Source of the DNA: Haloplanus vescus
GTDB lineage: Archaea > Halobacteriota > Halobacteria > Halobacteriales > Haloferacaceae
Direction: 5' to 3'
Length of the DNA stretch: 64,000 nucleotides
NCBI RefSeq assembly: GCF_900107665.1
Contig: NZ_FNQT01000005.1
Coordinates: 1-64,000 of the forward strand
Positions within the stretch are counted from its first letter, which is position 1, and each line of letters begins with the position of its first letter. Of the stretch, positions 41,738 through 50,908 are shown piece by piece. Under the pieces are notes generated by a model that saw only the letters and a list, made by a program, of their open reading frames with translations, did not search any database and was not told the origin of the DNA. The position numbers and the translations under genes are program-made.

Positions 41738-42301
41738 ATGGAGCGTCGACAGATTCTCAAGACGGCTGGAATTCTCGCTACAGGTGGCGTAACTGGTCTC
41801 GCCGGATGCAGTAGTTCGGGGAACGGAGACGGTGGCGGTGAGCCGACCACGACTGAAACGCAGGAGACAGCTGGTGGGTCAGGAGACTCGAATACCGTCA
41901 TGATGGTCACCGAAGGGAGCGAGTATTATTTCGATCCCATCGGCCTGTTCATCGAATCTGGGGAAACTGTGACATTCGAAATCCAGAGCGGGAGCCACTC
42001 GGCAACCGCCTACAAAGAGGGAACGAGTTCAGCCTCGGTAAATCGGATTCCCGAAAGCGCAGAAACGTTCAATAGCGAAACGCTGAGTGAACAGGGCGCA
42101 ACGTACGAGCACACGTTCGAGACCACAGGGACGTACGATTACTTCTGTATCCCGCACAAGACCCTAGGGATGGTCGGCCGGATCGTCGTCGGCGAACCCG
42201 GCGGTCCCGCGGAGGGGAGTATGCCGCCGGACGGAGACGTTCCCGAAAGCCAGACCATCGTTGATCAAGGCAGCGTCTCGTACAGCTCGTTCTCCGGATA
42301 G
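41738..42301 (+). CDS. Halocyanin-type blue copper lipoprotein
   Basis: A 187-residue Tat lipoprotein: ERRQILKT and lipobox LAGC at the N terminus, a Thr/Glu/Gly linker, then a cupredoxin domain. Type 1 copper ligands are His in SGSHSATAY and the cluster YFCIPHKTLGMVG (Cys, His, Met). It carries electrons to or from membrane oxidases. A second halocyanin with the same motif is at 62967-63389. It lies divergent from the tRNA. Confidence 0.9.
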   Translation: MERRQILKTAGILATGGVTGLAGCSSSGNGDGGGEPTTTETQETAGGSGDSNTVMMVTEGSEYYFDPIGLFIESGETVTFEIQSGSHSATAYKEGTSSASVNRIPESAETFNSETLSEQGATYEHTFETTGTYDYFCIPHKTLGMVGRIVVGEPGGPAEGSMPPDGDVPESQTIVDQGSVSYSSFSG

Positions 42302-42468
42302 GCGGCCGCGTATACTGCGAGCTGTGCGCTCTGGAAACGCTTGAACACCATATGGCCGACATTGACTCTGCTTCGGACCTACAGGAATCTATGTGGCACC
42401 CGATTACTGCCGGTTTCCAGTAAATCTACTTTGTTAACGGTTTTGTCTATCCGGTCACAACAGTACAT

Positions 42469-42654
42469 ATGGAATTCGACTTCGTGCGCTCGGTGGCTCC
42501 TCTCGTCGTAATTGTCGCCGTCGCAGCGATTGCGCTCACGACCGTGATGACCTCCTCGACAGTCTTTATGATGGTTCTGCCCTCGATGATCGTCTTCTCG
42601 GTCATCGCGTTCTTCTTCGGGATGAAACACGGCGAGTTCCGCGCTAGTCCGTAA
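42469..42654 (+). CDS. DUF7333-like small membrane protein
   Basis: A 61-residue protein with two TM helices and a conserved tail FGMKHGEFRAS. The protein at 55177-55365 is a paralog with the tail LGIKHGEYRAN. Such small proteins occur near respiratory oxidase genes in haloarchaea (family name from memory). Its function is unknown. Confidence 0.65.
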   Translation: MEFDFVRSVAPLVVIVAVAAIALTTVMTSSTVFMMVLPSMIVFSVIAFFFGMKHGEFRASP

Positions 42655-42859
42655 CAGGCCGATCCAGTAGCCGAAATCCGCCGGGTTGCGGTCTATGCTA
42701 GCTCCCAGATATGTCGATTCCGATTGATTTCGATGACCGATTCGGAGTCCTAGCGACGGCTGTTTCAGCCGGGCAGTGTCGAACCAACAGGAGTCCACCA
42801 GAGCCGGATAAGTCCTATCGTTCAGTTAGATCCAGTCCTGGTCGTCGTGTAGAGCGCCT

Positions 42860-44014
42860 CTACGTGGAGTAGCCGGCGTACTCCATGAACTGGTTGAAGA
42901 TGTCCGTATCCATGACGGACCGATAGACCACGCCGGTGAGCATCCCGCCGGGATAGAACGTGCCGTTCATCACGTGGTTGACCTTATGGCAGTGCATCAG
43001 GTAGATGCCGGGGTCCGCATCGGCAGTAAATTCGATTGTGTGTCGTTCAGCAGGGGCAACGTTCGTGACGTCCATGTCGTGTCGGGCAGCCTCCGGAATC
43101 GTCCCGCCGTCCTTTTCGACGCGCTGGAAGCGGTGGTTATGGATGTGCATCGGGTGCGACATGTACCCACCGTTGACGAGGTGGATACGAACTGAGTCGC
43201 CTTCGTCGACGATGATCGGCGACCCTTCTTCGGGGTGCAGCGTCCGGGGAGCGCTCTTCCCATTGACGGTAAACACGTCCGGGTTTCGACTTGCCGAATT
43301 GTAGGTGAAGTCCGCCTCACCGGCCCACTTCCGCGGAACCCGCGAATCCCAGTCTTTGACCGTCATGAAGTATTCGCGGTCCGCCGATTCGTAGCCTTCA
43401 GGATCTACTCGGTAGATCCCGTACATGCCCATGTCGATATGCCGGTGGGTCTGGAAGTGACAGTGGTAGAAATGCGTCCCCGGGACATTCGCTGGAATCT
43501 CGTAGGTGTGCTTCTCGCCCGGTGGAACCGTGATACCGGTCGTCGTCGGGACGCCGTCGTTCTTCCACGTCTTGCGCACGCCGTGGAAATGAATCGTATG
43601 GGCGCGTCTCCCGCCCGTGTTATCCAGTGTCACCTCCATTGCGTTGCCCTCCGTCGTTCGGAGTATCGGGCCCGGAACGCTCGGGGCATTGTCGTCGGCT
43701 TGGAACGCCCAGACGCGGGGAAATTCCACCGGCCCGCCCATCGTATCGAGGGGATGGACCGCGTGTCGGGCCTGCTGGGTTCGCATCGTAACCTTGCCTC
43801 CCTGGTCGTCAACGTCGACGACCGTTGGCGAACCGGTGTAGGGGAGGTCAGCCCCGCCAGACTGCGTCTGCGTGGGCGTATTCGTCCTCGCAGCCGCCGT
43901 ATTCGTTTTCCCTCCGGAACAGCCCGCCAGTGACGAAACACCGGTTACGCCGGTTGCTGCGAGGAATTCTCGTCGTGACAGCCCCGTCCCAGGGGCGCCG
44001 AAACGTGTAGTCAT
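42860..44014 (-). CDS. Two-domain multicopper oxidase, Tat lipoprotein
   Basis: A 384-residue two-cupredoxin-domain oxidase. The N terminus has LSRREFLAA and lipobox LAGC. Copper boxes are IHFHGV, FYHCHFQTHRHIDMGM, HPMHIHNH and YLMHCHKVNH with the axial Met in NGTFYPGGM. Both domains carry a His-Cys-His, so it fits a two-domain laccase-like or related type better than NirK, whose exact ligand spacing is not seen. Probably oxidises Cu(I) or organic substrates outside the cell. The DUF7333-like gene is convergent with it. Confidence 0.85.
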   Translation of the reverse strand: MTTRFGAPGTGLSRREFLAATGVTGVSSLAGCSGGKTNTAAARTNTPTQTQSGGADLPYTGSPTVVDVDDQGGKVTMRTQQARHAVHPLDTMGGPVEFPRVWAFQADDNAPSVPGPILRTTEGNAMEVTLDNTGGRRAHTIHFHGVRKTWKNDGVPTTTGITVPPGEKHTYEIPANVPGTHFYHCHFQTHRHIDMGMYGIYRVDPEGYESADREYFMTVKDWDSRVPRKWAGEADFTYNSASRNPDVFTVNGKSAPRTLHPEEGSPIIVDEGDSVRIHLVNGGYMSHPMHIHNHRFQRVEKDGGTIPEAARHDMDVTNVAPAERHTIEFTADADPGIYLMHCHKVNHVMNGTFYPGGMLTGVVYRSVMDTDIFNQFMEYAGYST

Positions 44015-44342
44015 GATACAGCCGATGTTTTGGCTGCCCTAAACATAGGCTGGCGGCGAAGTCCCAATTCACGGGACAGCGCGTGTATATGTTCGGCAAA
44101 AGTCGGATGGTCATAACAGCCGAACCTCTCTGCTTATACTGGCGGCGATCGTTAAATCGGTACTACGGAGCGGTTGAATGTCTACAGAGGAAACAAGCTG
44201 AGTACCTCGGGGGTCGTACGGAAATCTTCGATTTTCGTGATGTCGTCAGAATGCACCGCGTTCTGACTGCTAACCAGAAATCATAGGTTTCTGGTGATGA
44301 CGTGAATCTCTGATCCCCGAACCACTTGACCCCCGAGACGGT
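44015..44342. other. Intergenic region
   Basis: This 328-bp gap between the oxidase start and the CPBP stop has no supported gene. It contains the oxidase promoter and, near the CPBP end, a small hairpin ACCAGAAA-N7-TTTCTGGT (44273-44295), a possible terminator. A 67-codon reading frame at 44083 lacks haloarchaeal character and was not accepted. Confidence 0.5.
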
Positions 44343-45071
44343 TCACAGGCCGCCCGTCGCCGTCAGGTAGGCGCTTGCGAACTGGACCGCGTTGTACGCC
44401 CCGTGAATTATGGCAGGGACGGTGAGGTTACCGGTGTACTCGTAGGTTGCGCCCAGTACAAGGGCCAGAACGAATGCAATCCCGATGTACACAATCTTTC
44501 CGTCCCCTGTTAGTGAGAAGAGATGGATCGACGCAAAGAGCGCGCTCGCGAGGACGATCGCACGGGCCGGATGAAGCGTTTCTCGGAGCGTACCCTGTAC
44601 CAAGCCGCGGAACAACAGTTCTTCACCCGGGCCGACTAACAGAAATGATAGCGGAACGAGAAGTAAAAATGCCACAGGGTTCTGCTGCCCGACCGTCACG
44701 ACCTGATTCTGTGCGGACTCAAGTCCGAGCGATGAAATAATAGTCGACGCAACCACGAGCAGGCCCACGAGGGAGAGTATTCCGACGATGATCACGGCGA
44801 CATCACGCTTGTCGGGAATCGTGAATGGGACGAAGCCGAAGCCGAGATCGCGGAATTTGACGTAGAGAACGGCGAGCCCTCCGAATGTTACACCTTGCAA
44901 CAGGACCGTACTCAGCAGGAGTCGCCATGCTGGGCGGGACGCAACATCCATTCCAAGCGCTGTCAGGAGTGTGGTCACGGCGAGAACGACGACGGTTCCA
45001 ATGACGATGGAGCCGTAGGTGAGCCCGACCGCGGTTACGACTGAACGAATCCGGGGTGTTGACTGTCTCAT
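44343..45071 (-). CDS. CPBP-family intramembrane protease
   Basis: A 242-residue protein from the ATG at 45071 (MRQSTPRIR), with about eight TM helices. The CPBP/Abi signature is intact: PGEELLFRGLVQ (Glu-Glu-x3-Arg), FASIHLF (His) and the third site IHGAYNAVQF. These are metallo-glutamyl proteases of the CAAX-prenyl type. An upstream in-frame ATG (45119) adds a basic tail of doubtful use. It lies about 100 bp downstream of the DsbB-like gene on the same strand. Confidence 0.88.
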   Translation of the reverse strand: MRQSTPRIRSVVTAVGLTYGSIVIGTVVVLAVTTLLTALGMDVASRPAWRLLLSTVLLQGVTFGGLAVLYVKFRDLGFGFVPFTIPDKRDVAVIIVGILSLVGLLVVASTIISSLGLESAQNQVVTVGQQNPVAFLLLVPLSFLLVGPGEELLFRGLVQGTLRETLHPARAIVLASALFASIHLFSLTGDGKIVYIGIAFVLALVLGATYEYTGNLTVPAIIHGAYNAVQFASAYLTATGGL

Positions 45072-45171
45072 CTGTTGTCGGTAACGCTTACAAAACGGTG
45101 ATCTGTGCTGGCCGTACAATCGAGTTCCGGTATCGCGACCGAGTCGGCGAGTGATCTGCAGTAGCTTTCTG

Positions 45172-45621
45172 TCATTCTACGTGGGTTGTTGTACTGTCTG
45201 TCGATCCGCTGTCTCCCTCTACTCGTTTCGTACAGGCGAGGAGCGCCCCCGTGATGAGACCGAACGCAAGCAATGAGAGATTCGGAATCGTGAATCCGAG
45301 TACCGGTGCTTGCCACTGGACGGCGGTACACGGGCCGTTGAGTGAACAGGTAGTCGACGTTGCCTGTAATACCGAATGATAGGCTGCGATTACTCCGCCG
45401 AAAACCGAAAACGGGATCGCAGTCCGCCAGACCGCCGGTCGGGATTCAATCGCAGCGACACCAAGCACGATGACGAGCGGATACATCAGGACTCGCTGAT
45501 ACCAACAGAGGTCACATGGTACTAATTCGAGACCGAGGCTGAACCAGAGACTGCCAACTGTCGCGATTCCGGCGATGAGAGTTACACTACCCAACAGCAG
45601 TTGGCTCCGGTTACGACCCAT
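45172..45621 (-). CDS. DsbB-like thiol oxidase
   Basis: A 149-residue four-TM protein. The first periplasmic Cys pair is PCDLCWYQRVLMYP (CxxC); the second pair lies in TSTTCSLNGPCTAVQW. This is the DsbB layout: electrons from a DsbA-type partner pass through the two cysteine pairs to a quinone. It overlaps the DsbA-like gene by 11 bp, so they are one unit. Confidence 0.88.
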   Translation of the reverse strand: MGRNRSQLLLGSVTLIAGIATVGSLWFSLGLELVPCDLCWYQRVLMYPLVIVLGVAAIESRPAVWRTAIPFSVFGGVIAAYHSVLQATSTTCSLNGPCTAVQWQAPVLGFTIPNLSLLAFGLITGALLACTKRVEGDSGSTDSTTTHVE

Positions 45622-46351
45622 CTGTGAGTTGTTCGATGAGAGTGCGAGTCTGTTGTTCGTCGCTCAGCGGATTGACTGTCTGCCCATCGATCACGAGGGC
45701 TGGTGTTGCAGAGACCCCGGCGTCAACCGCTGCCCGACTCGTCTCCTGAATCGCTGATACGTACGCTTGCTCTCGGATCTTCGTCCGCATCTGTTCAGTT
45801 TTCGTTACTCCGGCCTCCTCGGCGAATGCGACGAGTTTGTCAGTGGTCGCCCACGTCTCACTCTCAGGTGGTTGGTTGGTGAAGACGTATTCATGGTATC
45901 GCCAGTAGGTTTCGGGGTCCACATTCCAGACTGCGAGCCCGGCTCGCGCCGCACGGGGGGAATCGGGACCCAGAAACGGCTCGCCGTCAATGGACGATAA
46001 CGACCGAAAGCGCAGGCTGATGTCACCGGGCACAACGTAGTCCCTGATGATGTCGTTGAGGAACCCCGTGCTGAACTCCGCACAGTACGGACATTTCCAG
46101 TTTCCATAATAGGTCACCGTCGGTCGATCAGCTGTCCCTGTTCTCGCATAGGTGAACGAAGCTGGCGCACTCGGGATCGGGGCGTTCGCCACCGCGCCAT
46201 CTACACTGTTTGATGACTCGTTGCGTTCACTCCCGAGACAGCCACTAAGTGCGACGATGCCACTCGTCGCGAGCAATCGGCGCCGTGTCACCGTCCTAAG
46301 TCCATTATCGGGCGATGAACGCCGGGTTGAGACGCGTTCGCTATCGGCCAT
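45611..46351 (-). CDS. DsbA-like thioredoxin lipoprotein
   Basis: From the ATG at 46351 (MADSERV) it has 246 residues. After a Tat-like stretch (TRRRLLATSG) and lipobox LSGC, a DsbA-like thioredoxin fold begins with the active site NWKCPYCAEF (CPYC). The fold closes with VSATPALVIDGQ, where the cis-Pro follows Thr. It introduces disulfides in secreted proteins and is re-oxidised by the overlapping DsbB. Both may assist the oxidases and halocyanins nearby. Confidence 0.85.
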   Translation of the reverse strand: MADSERVSTRRSSPDNGLRTVTRRRLLATSGIVALSGCLGSERNESSNSVDGAVANAPIPSAPASFTYARTGTADRPTVTYYGNWKCPYCAEFSTGFLNDIIRDYVVPGDISLRFRSLSSIDGEPFLGPDSPRAARAGLAVWNVDPETYWRYHEYVFTNQPPESETWATTDKLVAFAEEAGVTKTEQMRTKIREQAYVSAIQETSRAAVDAGVSATPALVIDGQTVNPLSDEQQTRTLIEQLTDGS

Positions 46352-46557
46352 ACTCCGTGATCCCACTGTGAGGTAATTGATTCATTGATCGGATAGGGAT
46401 GATCTCCAGTCGTCTCCCCCGTTGAAGCCCTGCTGACAAGGGTACGGGTCGGATTCCCATCGTGTGGGATTCCGCCATCTATTCATTTTGAAGCCATCCC
46501 ACGGTATTGGCACAAAGACCCACTGTTTGTTGGAAACCGGTCCACTTCAGGGAACCT

Positions 46558-47520
46558 ATGACACACCAAGAACATACCCACGAACGGTCGCCGGATGAAC
46601 GTACTGCCGACCGGGAATCCGTTGCGGAAGACCAGTGTCCCGAGTGTCAAGGCTCTATCACCCAGACTGGCGATCGGGGTGAACGGACCTGTGAGAGCTG
46701 TGGGTTGGTTTTCGAGGAAAACTGGGTCGACCACGGCCCCGAATGGCGCGCGTTCACGTCGGAGGAACGCGATGAAAAGAGCCGTGTCGGTGCTCCGACG
46801 ACGCCGCTACTGCACGACAAGGGGCTGAGTTCGACTATTGGCTGGCAGGACAGGGATGCCTCCGGACAAGCCGTCTCCGATCGCAAACGCGCTCAGTTAC
46901 ACCGTCTTCGGACGTGGGATGAACGGTTCCGGACGAAAGATGCCCACGAACGGAATCTGAAGCATGCGCTCGGTGAGATCAGCCGTATGGCGTCTGCTCT
47001 CGGACTTCCAGAGTCGGTCCGGGAAACCGCCGGTGCGTTATATCGGCGTGCTGTGGAAGACGATCTGCTTCCCGGTCGCTCGATCGAGGGAATGTCGACA
47101 GCGTCGTTGTATGCGGCTGCTCGACAGCACGGCGTGCCACGTCCGCTAACTGAGTTCGCGGACGTGAGCCGCGTCGAAAAAATTCGGATCCAGCGAGCAT
47201 ATCGGTTTCTGTCCCGTGAGCTCGGATTAGAAATCGAGCCGGAAGATCCGGCACGATATCTTCCCCAATTTGCGTCATCACTCGAAGTAACCGACGAAAC
47301 GGAACGACGCTCTCGAGAGATCCTTGACGTGGCGACCAGTAACGCAGTTCATAGTGGAAAGAATCCGGCAGGGTTGGCGGCTGCTGCGCTGTATGCTGCG
47401 ACCCATCTTACAAACGAGAAGCTCACTCAAGACGTAGTGAGTGATGTCGCTAACGTGAGCCAAGTGACTATTCGAAACCGATACCAAGAGCTACTCGAGG
47501 TGTATGGGAACCGTGAGTGA
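46558..47520 (+). CDS. tfb: Transcription initiation factor TFB
   Basis: From the ATG at 46558 (MTHQEHTHE) the protein has 320 residues; a TTG start at 46507 is unlikely. It contains a zinc ribbon (CPECQGS ... CESCGLVF), a B-finger/linker region (DHGPEWRAFTSEERDEKSRVGAPTTPLLHDKGLSS in pieces) and two cyclin-like repeats (YRRAVEDDLLPGRSIEGMSTASLYAAAR; LYAATHLTNEKLTQDVVSDVA). TFB recruits RNA polymerase to TBP-bound TATA boxes. Haloarchaea carry many TFBs, some specialised in stress. Confidence 0.92.
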   Translation: MTHQEHTHERSPDERTADRESVAEDQCPECQGSITQTGDRGERTCESCGLVFEENWVDHGPEWRAFTSEERDEKSRVGAPTTPLLHDKGLSSTIGWQDRDASGQAVSDRKRAQLHRLRTWDERFRTKDAHERNLKHALGEISRMASALGLPESVRETAGALYRRAVEDDLLPGRSIEGMSTASLYAAARQHGVPRPLTEFADVSRVEKIRIQRAYRFLSRELGLEIEPEDPARYLPQFASSLEVTDETERRSREILDVATSNAVHSGKNPAGLAAAALYAATHLTNEKLTQDVVSDVANVSQVTIRNRYQELLEVYGNRE

Positions 47521-47793
47521 TCGGTCAGTATGCCCGGTCAGAGTGCGGCGAATCCGTTTATTCGGCCCCGTGTGTTGCGACATTCGCCGTAGAGATGAGA
47601 CGACAAGACGAAACTCGACATCAGGTACACCGACCTGCTAACAGTGCCATTATGCTCGTCGTTGCCTCACGCATTTTCCGACACCTCATTTGGTATGAAC
47701 CGAGGATCGCAACAGGCCTTAGCTCCGTGCTGTCACGAGCCTATTCGAACGGAAACCAGACACCCTATCCCGACGTGCATATATGAACAACTA

Positions 47794-48171
47794 ATGGGGG
47801 ACGATTCAGCGATATCGGGGGACACGCAATCGGTTCAGGATGTCCTTGATGCGTTGGATGATCCCGACTGCCGGGCCATTCTCAGCAACACGGCCGAACC
47901 AATGACTGCAAATGAACTCATCGATGGCTGTGACATCTCGAAATCAACGTTGTATCGGAAGTTGAATCTTCTTAGCTCGGCGTCGCTCGTTCGTGAACAC
48001 GATACGATCGGTTCCGGGGGAGGGCGTATCACGAAGTACGTGCGTGACTTCGAAGATGTACTGATCTCGGTGGAGGAAGACGATACGTTTTCGGTCACCG
48101 TCGAACGACCCGACCGGACCGCAGACCAACGGCTCACGGACATCTGGTCCAAGATGGGTGACGAACTATGA
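47794..48171 (+). CDS. Winged-helix regulator
   Basis: From the ATG at 47794 (MGDDSAISG) it has 125 residues. The ArsR-like core reads DDPDCRAILSNTAEPMTANELIDGCDISKSTLYRKLNLLSSASLVREHD (in segments), with a wing SGGGRITKYVR. It lacks a metal-binding Cys pair. The upstream in-frame start at 47644 gives an atypical extension. It overlaps the next membrane gene by ATGA, a common haloarchaeal regulator/membrane-protein pair. Confidence 0.8.
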   Translation: MGDDSAISGDTQSVQDVLDALDDPDCRAILSNTAEPMTANELIDGCDISKSTLYRKLNLLSSASLVREHDTIGSGGGRITKYVRDFEDVLISVEEDDTFSVTVERPDRTADQRLTDIWSKMGDEL

Positions 48172-48446
48172 ACGGGATCATCACGGCTATCGCCGCAACC
48201 AAGGCGATCATTCTCTTCTTGGGTGGTGGGATAACGTACATCGCCTTCAAGGCGTATCGGCGATCAGATGAGCCCTCTATTGGGGTTCTCGGAATCGGAT
48301 TCGGCGTGATTACAGTCGGTGCGCTTCTCACAGGTGTCGCTAATCAATTCTTCTCCGTTTCGCTCGAAATCGGCGTGCTCGTCAATAGCGTCTTCGTCGC
48401 TGTCGGCTTGGCAGTCATTATGTATTCGCTCTATATGCAACGATGA
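48168..48446 (+). CDS. DUF7521-like membrane protein
   Basis: A 92-residue protein with three TM helices (IIAIAATKAIILFLGGG-like start, GVITVGALLTGVANQFF, VNSVFVAVGLAVIMYSLYM). It overlaps the regulator by four bases. Such pairs (regulator plus three-TM protein) recur in haloarchaea; the membrane protein may sense a signal for the regulator. Function unknown. Confidence 0.7.
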   Translation: MNGIITAIAATKAIILFLGGGITYIAFKAYRRSDEPSIGVLGIGFGVITVGALLTGVANQFFSVSLEIGVLVNSVFVAVGLAVIMYSLYMQR

Positions 48447-48506
48447 GCGTACCTCGAATATAACCTCAGAGATGGTTCGTATTCCTCACGAAAGAGACCG
48501 CAACTA

Positions 48507-49106
48507 ATGCACTCGATTACCATTCCGGAGGAGACCGATATTTCACGCGGGCAGTGGCAACAGGCATGGCATCCGACGGACATTCTGGTTCGATATTTTG
48601 TTGCTGGTTGTATCTTAGCCGGCGTACTCCTCCTTCCGCTCGCGTGGTCGATCGGTTGGTACTCACTGATCGTGGTCTCTTTTCCAGTTCTTGGCTTACT
48701 GCTCGGTTTGGTCATCTGGCGGCGCTCATACACCGCAGTTAATGACGCTTATCGAGATATTCTCGATGGAATCTGCGACTGGGATCGTCGAGGCGAAACA
48801 GGGGCAGAGGTATTTGTCTCTGCCCCCACTGGTACCGGCCAGCAGTATCGAATTGAACCCGCCGAAGAGTACGTACTCTTTTACGTCGAAGTGACGGATA
48901 GATACACCCTACTCGAAGAGATAACTGTTGATTTTGTCAATTTAGAACTGTCGACGAAGTCCGAGTCGGTCCCATATCAGCAGATCGCATCCCAGTCGTT
49001 CGAATCTGGCGTCTTTTCACTCGACTCGTCGAAGGGCAGTTGGCGCATAACTGGTCTTGAGAACGTATCCAGTGACGAGGTCGATCATACGTATGTCCAG
49101 AGATAA
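48507..49106 (+). CDS. Two-TM membrane protein, unknown
   Basis: A 199-residue protein with two TM helices (YFVAGCILAGVLLLPLAW, LIVVSFPVLGLLLGLVIW) followed by a cytoplasmic-type beta-rich domain (GAEVFVSAPTGTGQQYRIEPAEEYVLFYVEV). The family is not recognised. It lies 60 bp after the DUF7521-like gene on the same strand. Confidence 0.6.
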   Translation: MHSITIPEETDISRGQWQQAWHPTDILVRYFVAGCILAGVLLLPLAWSIGWYSLIVVSFPVLGLLLGLVIWRRSYTAVNDAYRDILDGICDWDRRGETGAEVFVSAPTGTGQQYRIEPAEEYVLFYVEVTDRYTLLEEITVDFVNLELSTKSESVPYQQIASQSFESGVFSLDSSKGSWRITGLENVSSDEVDHTYVQR

Positions 49107-49175
49107 TCCCTCCGTCTACGCTCAAGCCTCCGAAAATGGAAACGCATATCCAGACTTAACTGGCAAACTGCACTA

Positions 49176-50513
49176 ATGGTTGCGTCCCCCGATATCTCTG
49201 ACATTCGAACGAAGTTGGCCGCTACCTCTCTGAGCACACTCTTGGTTATCGGCGGAATTATCCTCTTCGTGGGAACGCTCACAGTGAGTGCCACCGTCGC
49301 CCCGTCGATCGGACAGACGACCACGGCCGACGAGCAGCCACGCACTCTCGTCGGCTCCCAGGGGGGTGGTCCGGGGTGGCACGAGTATGGAAGCGTCTAT
49401 CTCCTCAACGGCACGAACACCACGTGGCGCGAGGGCAGTGCCGATAGCTACTTCGATGTGACGAAAACGGAGAATGGGACTGTTCTGGCGGGGTTCATGC
49501 ACAGTGGATATTCGTCGTGCGGACCGTACAAATCACCCTGTACCCGAACGGGATTTCGGGTCATCGATCCGCAACCGGAGCCGACGGTCGTTTCGGAGTA
49601 CAGCTTTCCGGTGAGAACGAGCAAGAACAGCGAAGTCCACGATGTCGAACCGCTCCAGTCGGGGGAGTATCTCCTGACGGATATGGAGAACGAGCGAATT
49701 TTCACCGTCCGTGACGGCGAGGTTACGTGGCAGTGGAACGCGAGTTCGTTCTACGGAGCACCTGCCGATCCGACGACGACCGATTGGCTCCATATCAACG
49801 ACGTCGACGTCATCGACGAAAACCGGTATCTCGTTTCGGTACGTAATGCCAACCAACTTCTAGTCATCGAACGCGGTGAAGGCGTCGTCAGGGTTATCAA
49901 CGAGGACACGACCGACTCGAACGACGCCAACTGCCAGAAATCCGGACAGTTAGCTGACTACGATAACGATGGAGAGGTTCGATGCGGTGATCCCGACGTA
50001 CTCAATCACCAGCACAACCCACAGTGGCTCGGGAACGGCGCCGTCCTCGTCGCCGACAGCGACAACGACCGAGTCGTCGAACTGCACCGAACCGACGATG
50101 GAAACTGGGAGCCGGCGTGGACGCTGGAACGAGCGGAGGGTGTCGCGTTCAGCTGGCCTCGTGACGCCGACCGCCTGCCGAACGGGAACACGTTGATTAC
50201 GGATACACTGAACCAGCGTCTCGTCGAAGTGAACGAATCGGGCACGGTCGTCTGGAGTGTCCAGACAAAGCGGATCCCCTACGAAGCGGATCGACTTCCG
50301 GCCGGCGAATCAGTCGGTGCGCCCCGATACACGGCAGACGCATCGGCGGGTTCCGGTCCCGCTGGCGACGTGCCGGTTCTCTCGCTCATGCTAGTCGGGC
50401 TTCGAGCGCTCGTCCCGTCTACCCCTTTCTGGTTCCGTGAACCACAACTCGGGCTGACGGTTCTTTCAGTCGCGCTGCTGTTCGGTGGGGCCGTACTGCG
50501 GATTCGCGAATAG
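49176..50513 (+). CDS. Arylsulfotransferase-like beta-propeller protein
   Basis: A 445-residue membrane-anchored protein. An N-terminal TM helix (LLVIGGIILFVGTLTVSAT) is followed by a propeller with repeated blades containing NG/DN turns: WLHINDVDVIDENRYLVSV, HQHNPQWLGNGAVLVADSDN, DRLPNGNTLITDTLN. These are typical of ASST/PF14269 arylsulfotransferase-like families; the sequence HQHNP may hold a catalytic His. A C-terminal TM helix (LTVLSVALLFGGAVL) follows. Transfer of sulfate is inferred from family only. Confidence 0.82.
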   Translation: MVASPDISDIRTKLAATSLSTLLVIGGIILFVGTLTVSATVAPSIGQTTTADEQPRTLVGSQGGGPGWHEYGSVYLLNGTNTTWREGSADSYFDVTKTENGTVLAGFMHSGYSSCGPYKSPCTRTGFRVIDPQPEPTVVSEYSFPVRTSKNSEVHDVEPLQSGEYLLTDMENERIFTVRDGEVTWQWNASSFYGAPADPTTTDWLHINDVDVIDENRYLVSVRNANQLLVIERGEGVVRVINEDTTDSNDANCQKSGQLADYDNDGEVRCGDPDVLNHQHNPQWLGNGAVLVADSDNDRVVELHRTDDGNWEPAWTLERAEGVAFSWPRDADRLPNGNTLITDTLNQRLVEVNESGTVVWSVQTKRIPYEADRLPAGESVGAPRYTADASAGSGPAGDVPVLSLMLVGLRALVPSTPFWFREPQLGLTVLSVALLFGGAVLRIRE

Positions 50514-50612
50514 GCTGTTATGATTGCACTCACAGCAGAATCGTCGTAACTGTCTGGGGATGCTCGCCGGACCGTCCCGGCGAGAATCGCAGATGATGTC
50601 CGATAATCCCAA

Positions 50613-50816
50613 TCAGTAGGTGCTGGAACCGTCATCCTTCAGCACCATTCCGGCGAGGATGACGGCAAGGAGAGTCATGAGTCCGATAGAGCCGTTAATG
50701 AGTATGCTAACCATCGGGGATTCTGCCGGCTCCGGGTTCAGGACGTACGACACTGTCACGACGAGTAGGAGGATCAACACTACTGCGGCCATGCTGTTAC
50801 CAAGTGCTTTATTCAT
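50613..50816 (-). CDS. Small membrane protein
   Basis: A 67-residue protein with two TM helices (AAVVLILLLVVTVSYVL and ILINGSIGLMTLLAVILAGMVL) and a short charged C terminus. The family is not recognised. It is 92 bp after the CDF gene on the same strand. Confidence 0.6.
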   Translation of the reverse strand: MNKALGNSMAAVVLILLLVVTVSYVLNPEPAESPMVSILINGSIGLMTLLAVILAGMVLKDDGSSTY

Positions 50817-50908
50817 ATTCTCCGAATCCGCTTCAAGCAGTATAATTCAACCGAAATATGGTGCCATACCGGAGTCTGACATGACTTCTGTAGCGGGTAG
50901 ATATCGGG

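Noticed and set aside
42860-44014. NirK nitrite reductase
   Set aside because: Both domains contain a His-Cys-His box and the NirK ligand spacing is not seen; a two-domain multicopper oxidase fits better.
44083-44286. 67-codon plus-strand frame
   Set aside because: Basic and Cys/Tyr-rich composition, no promoter at the right distance, no family resemblance.
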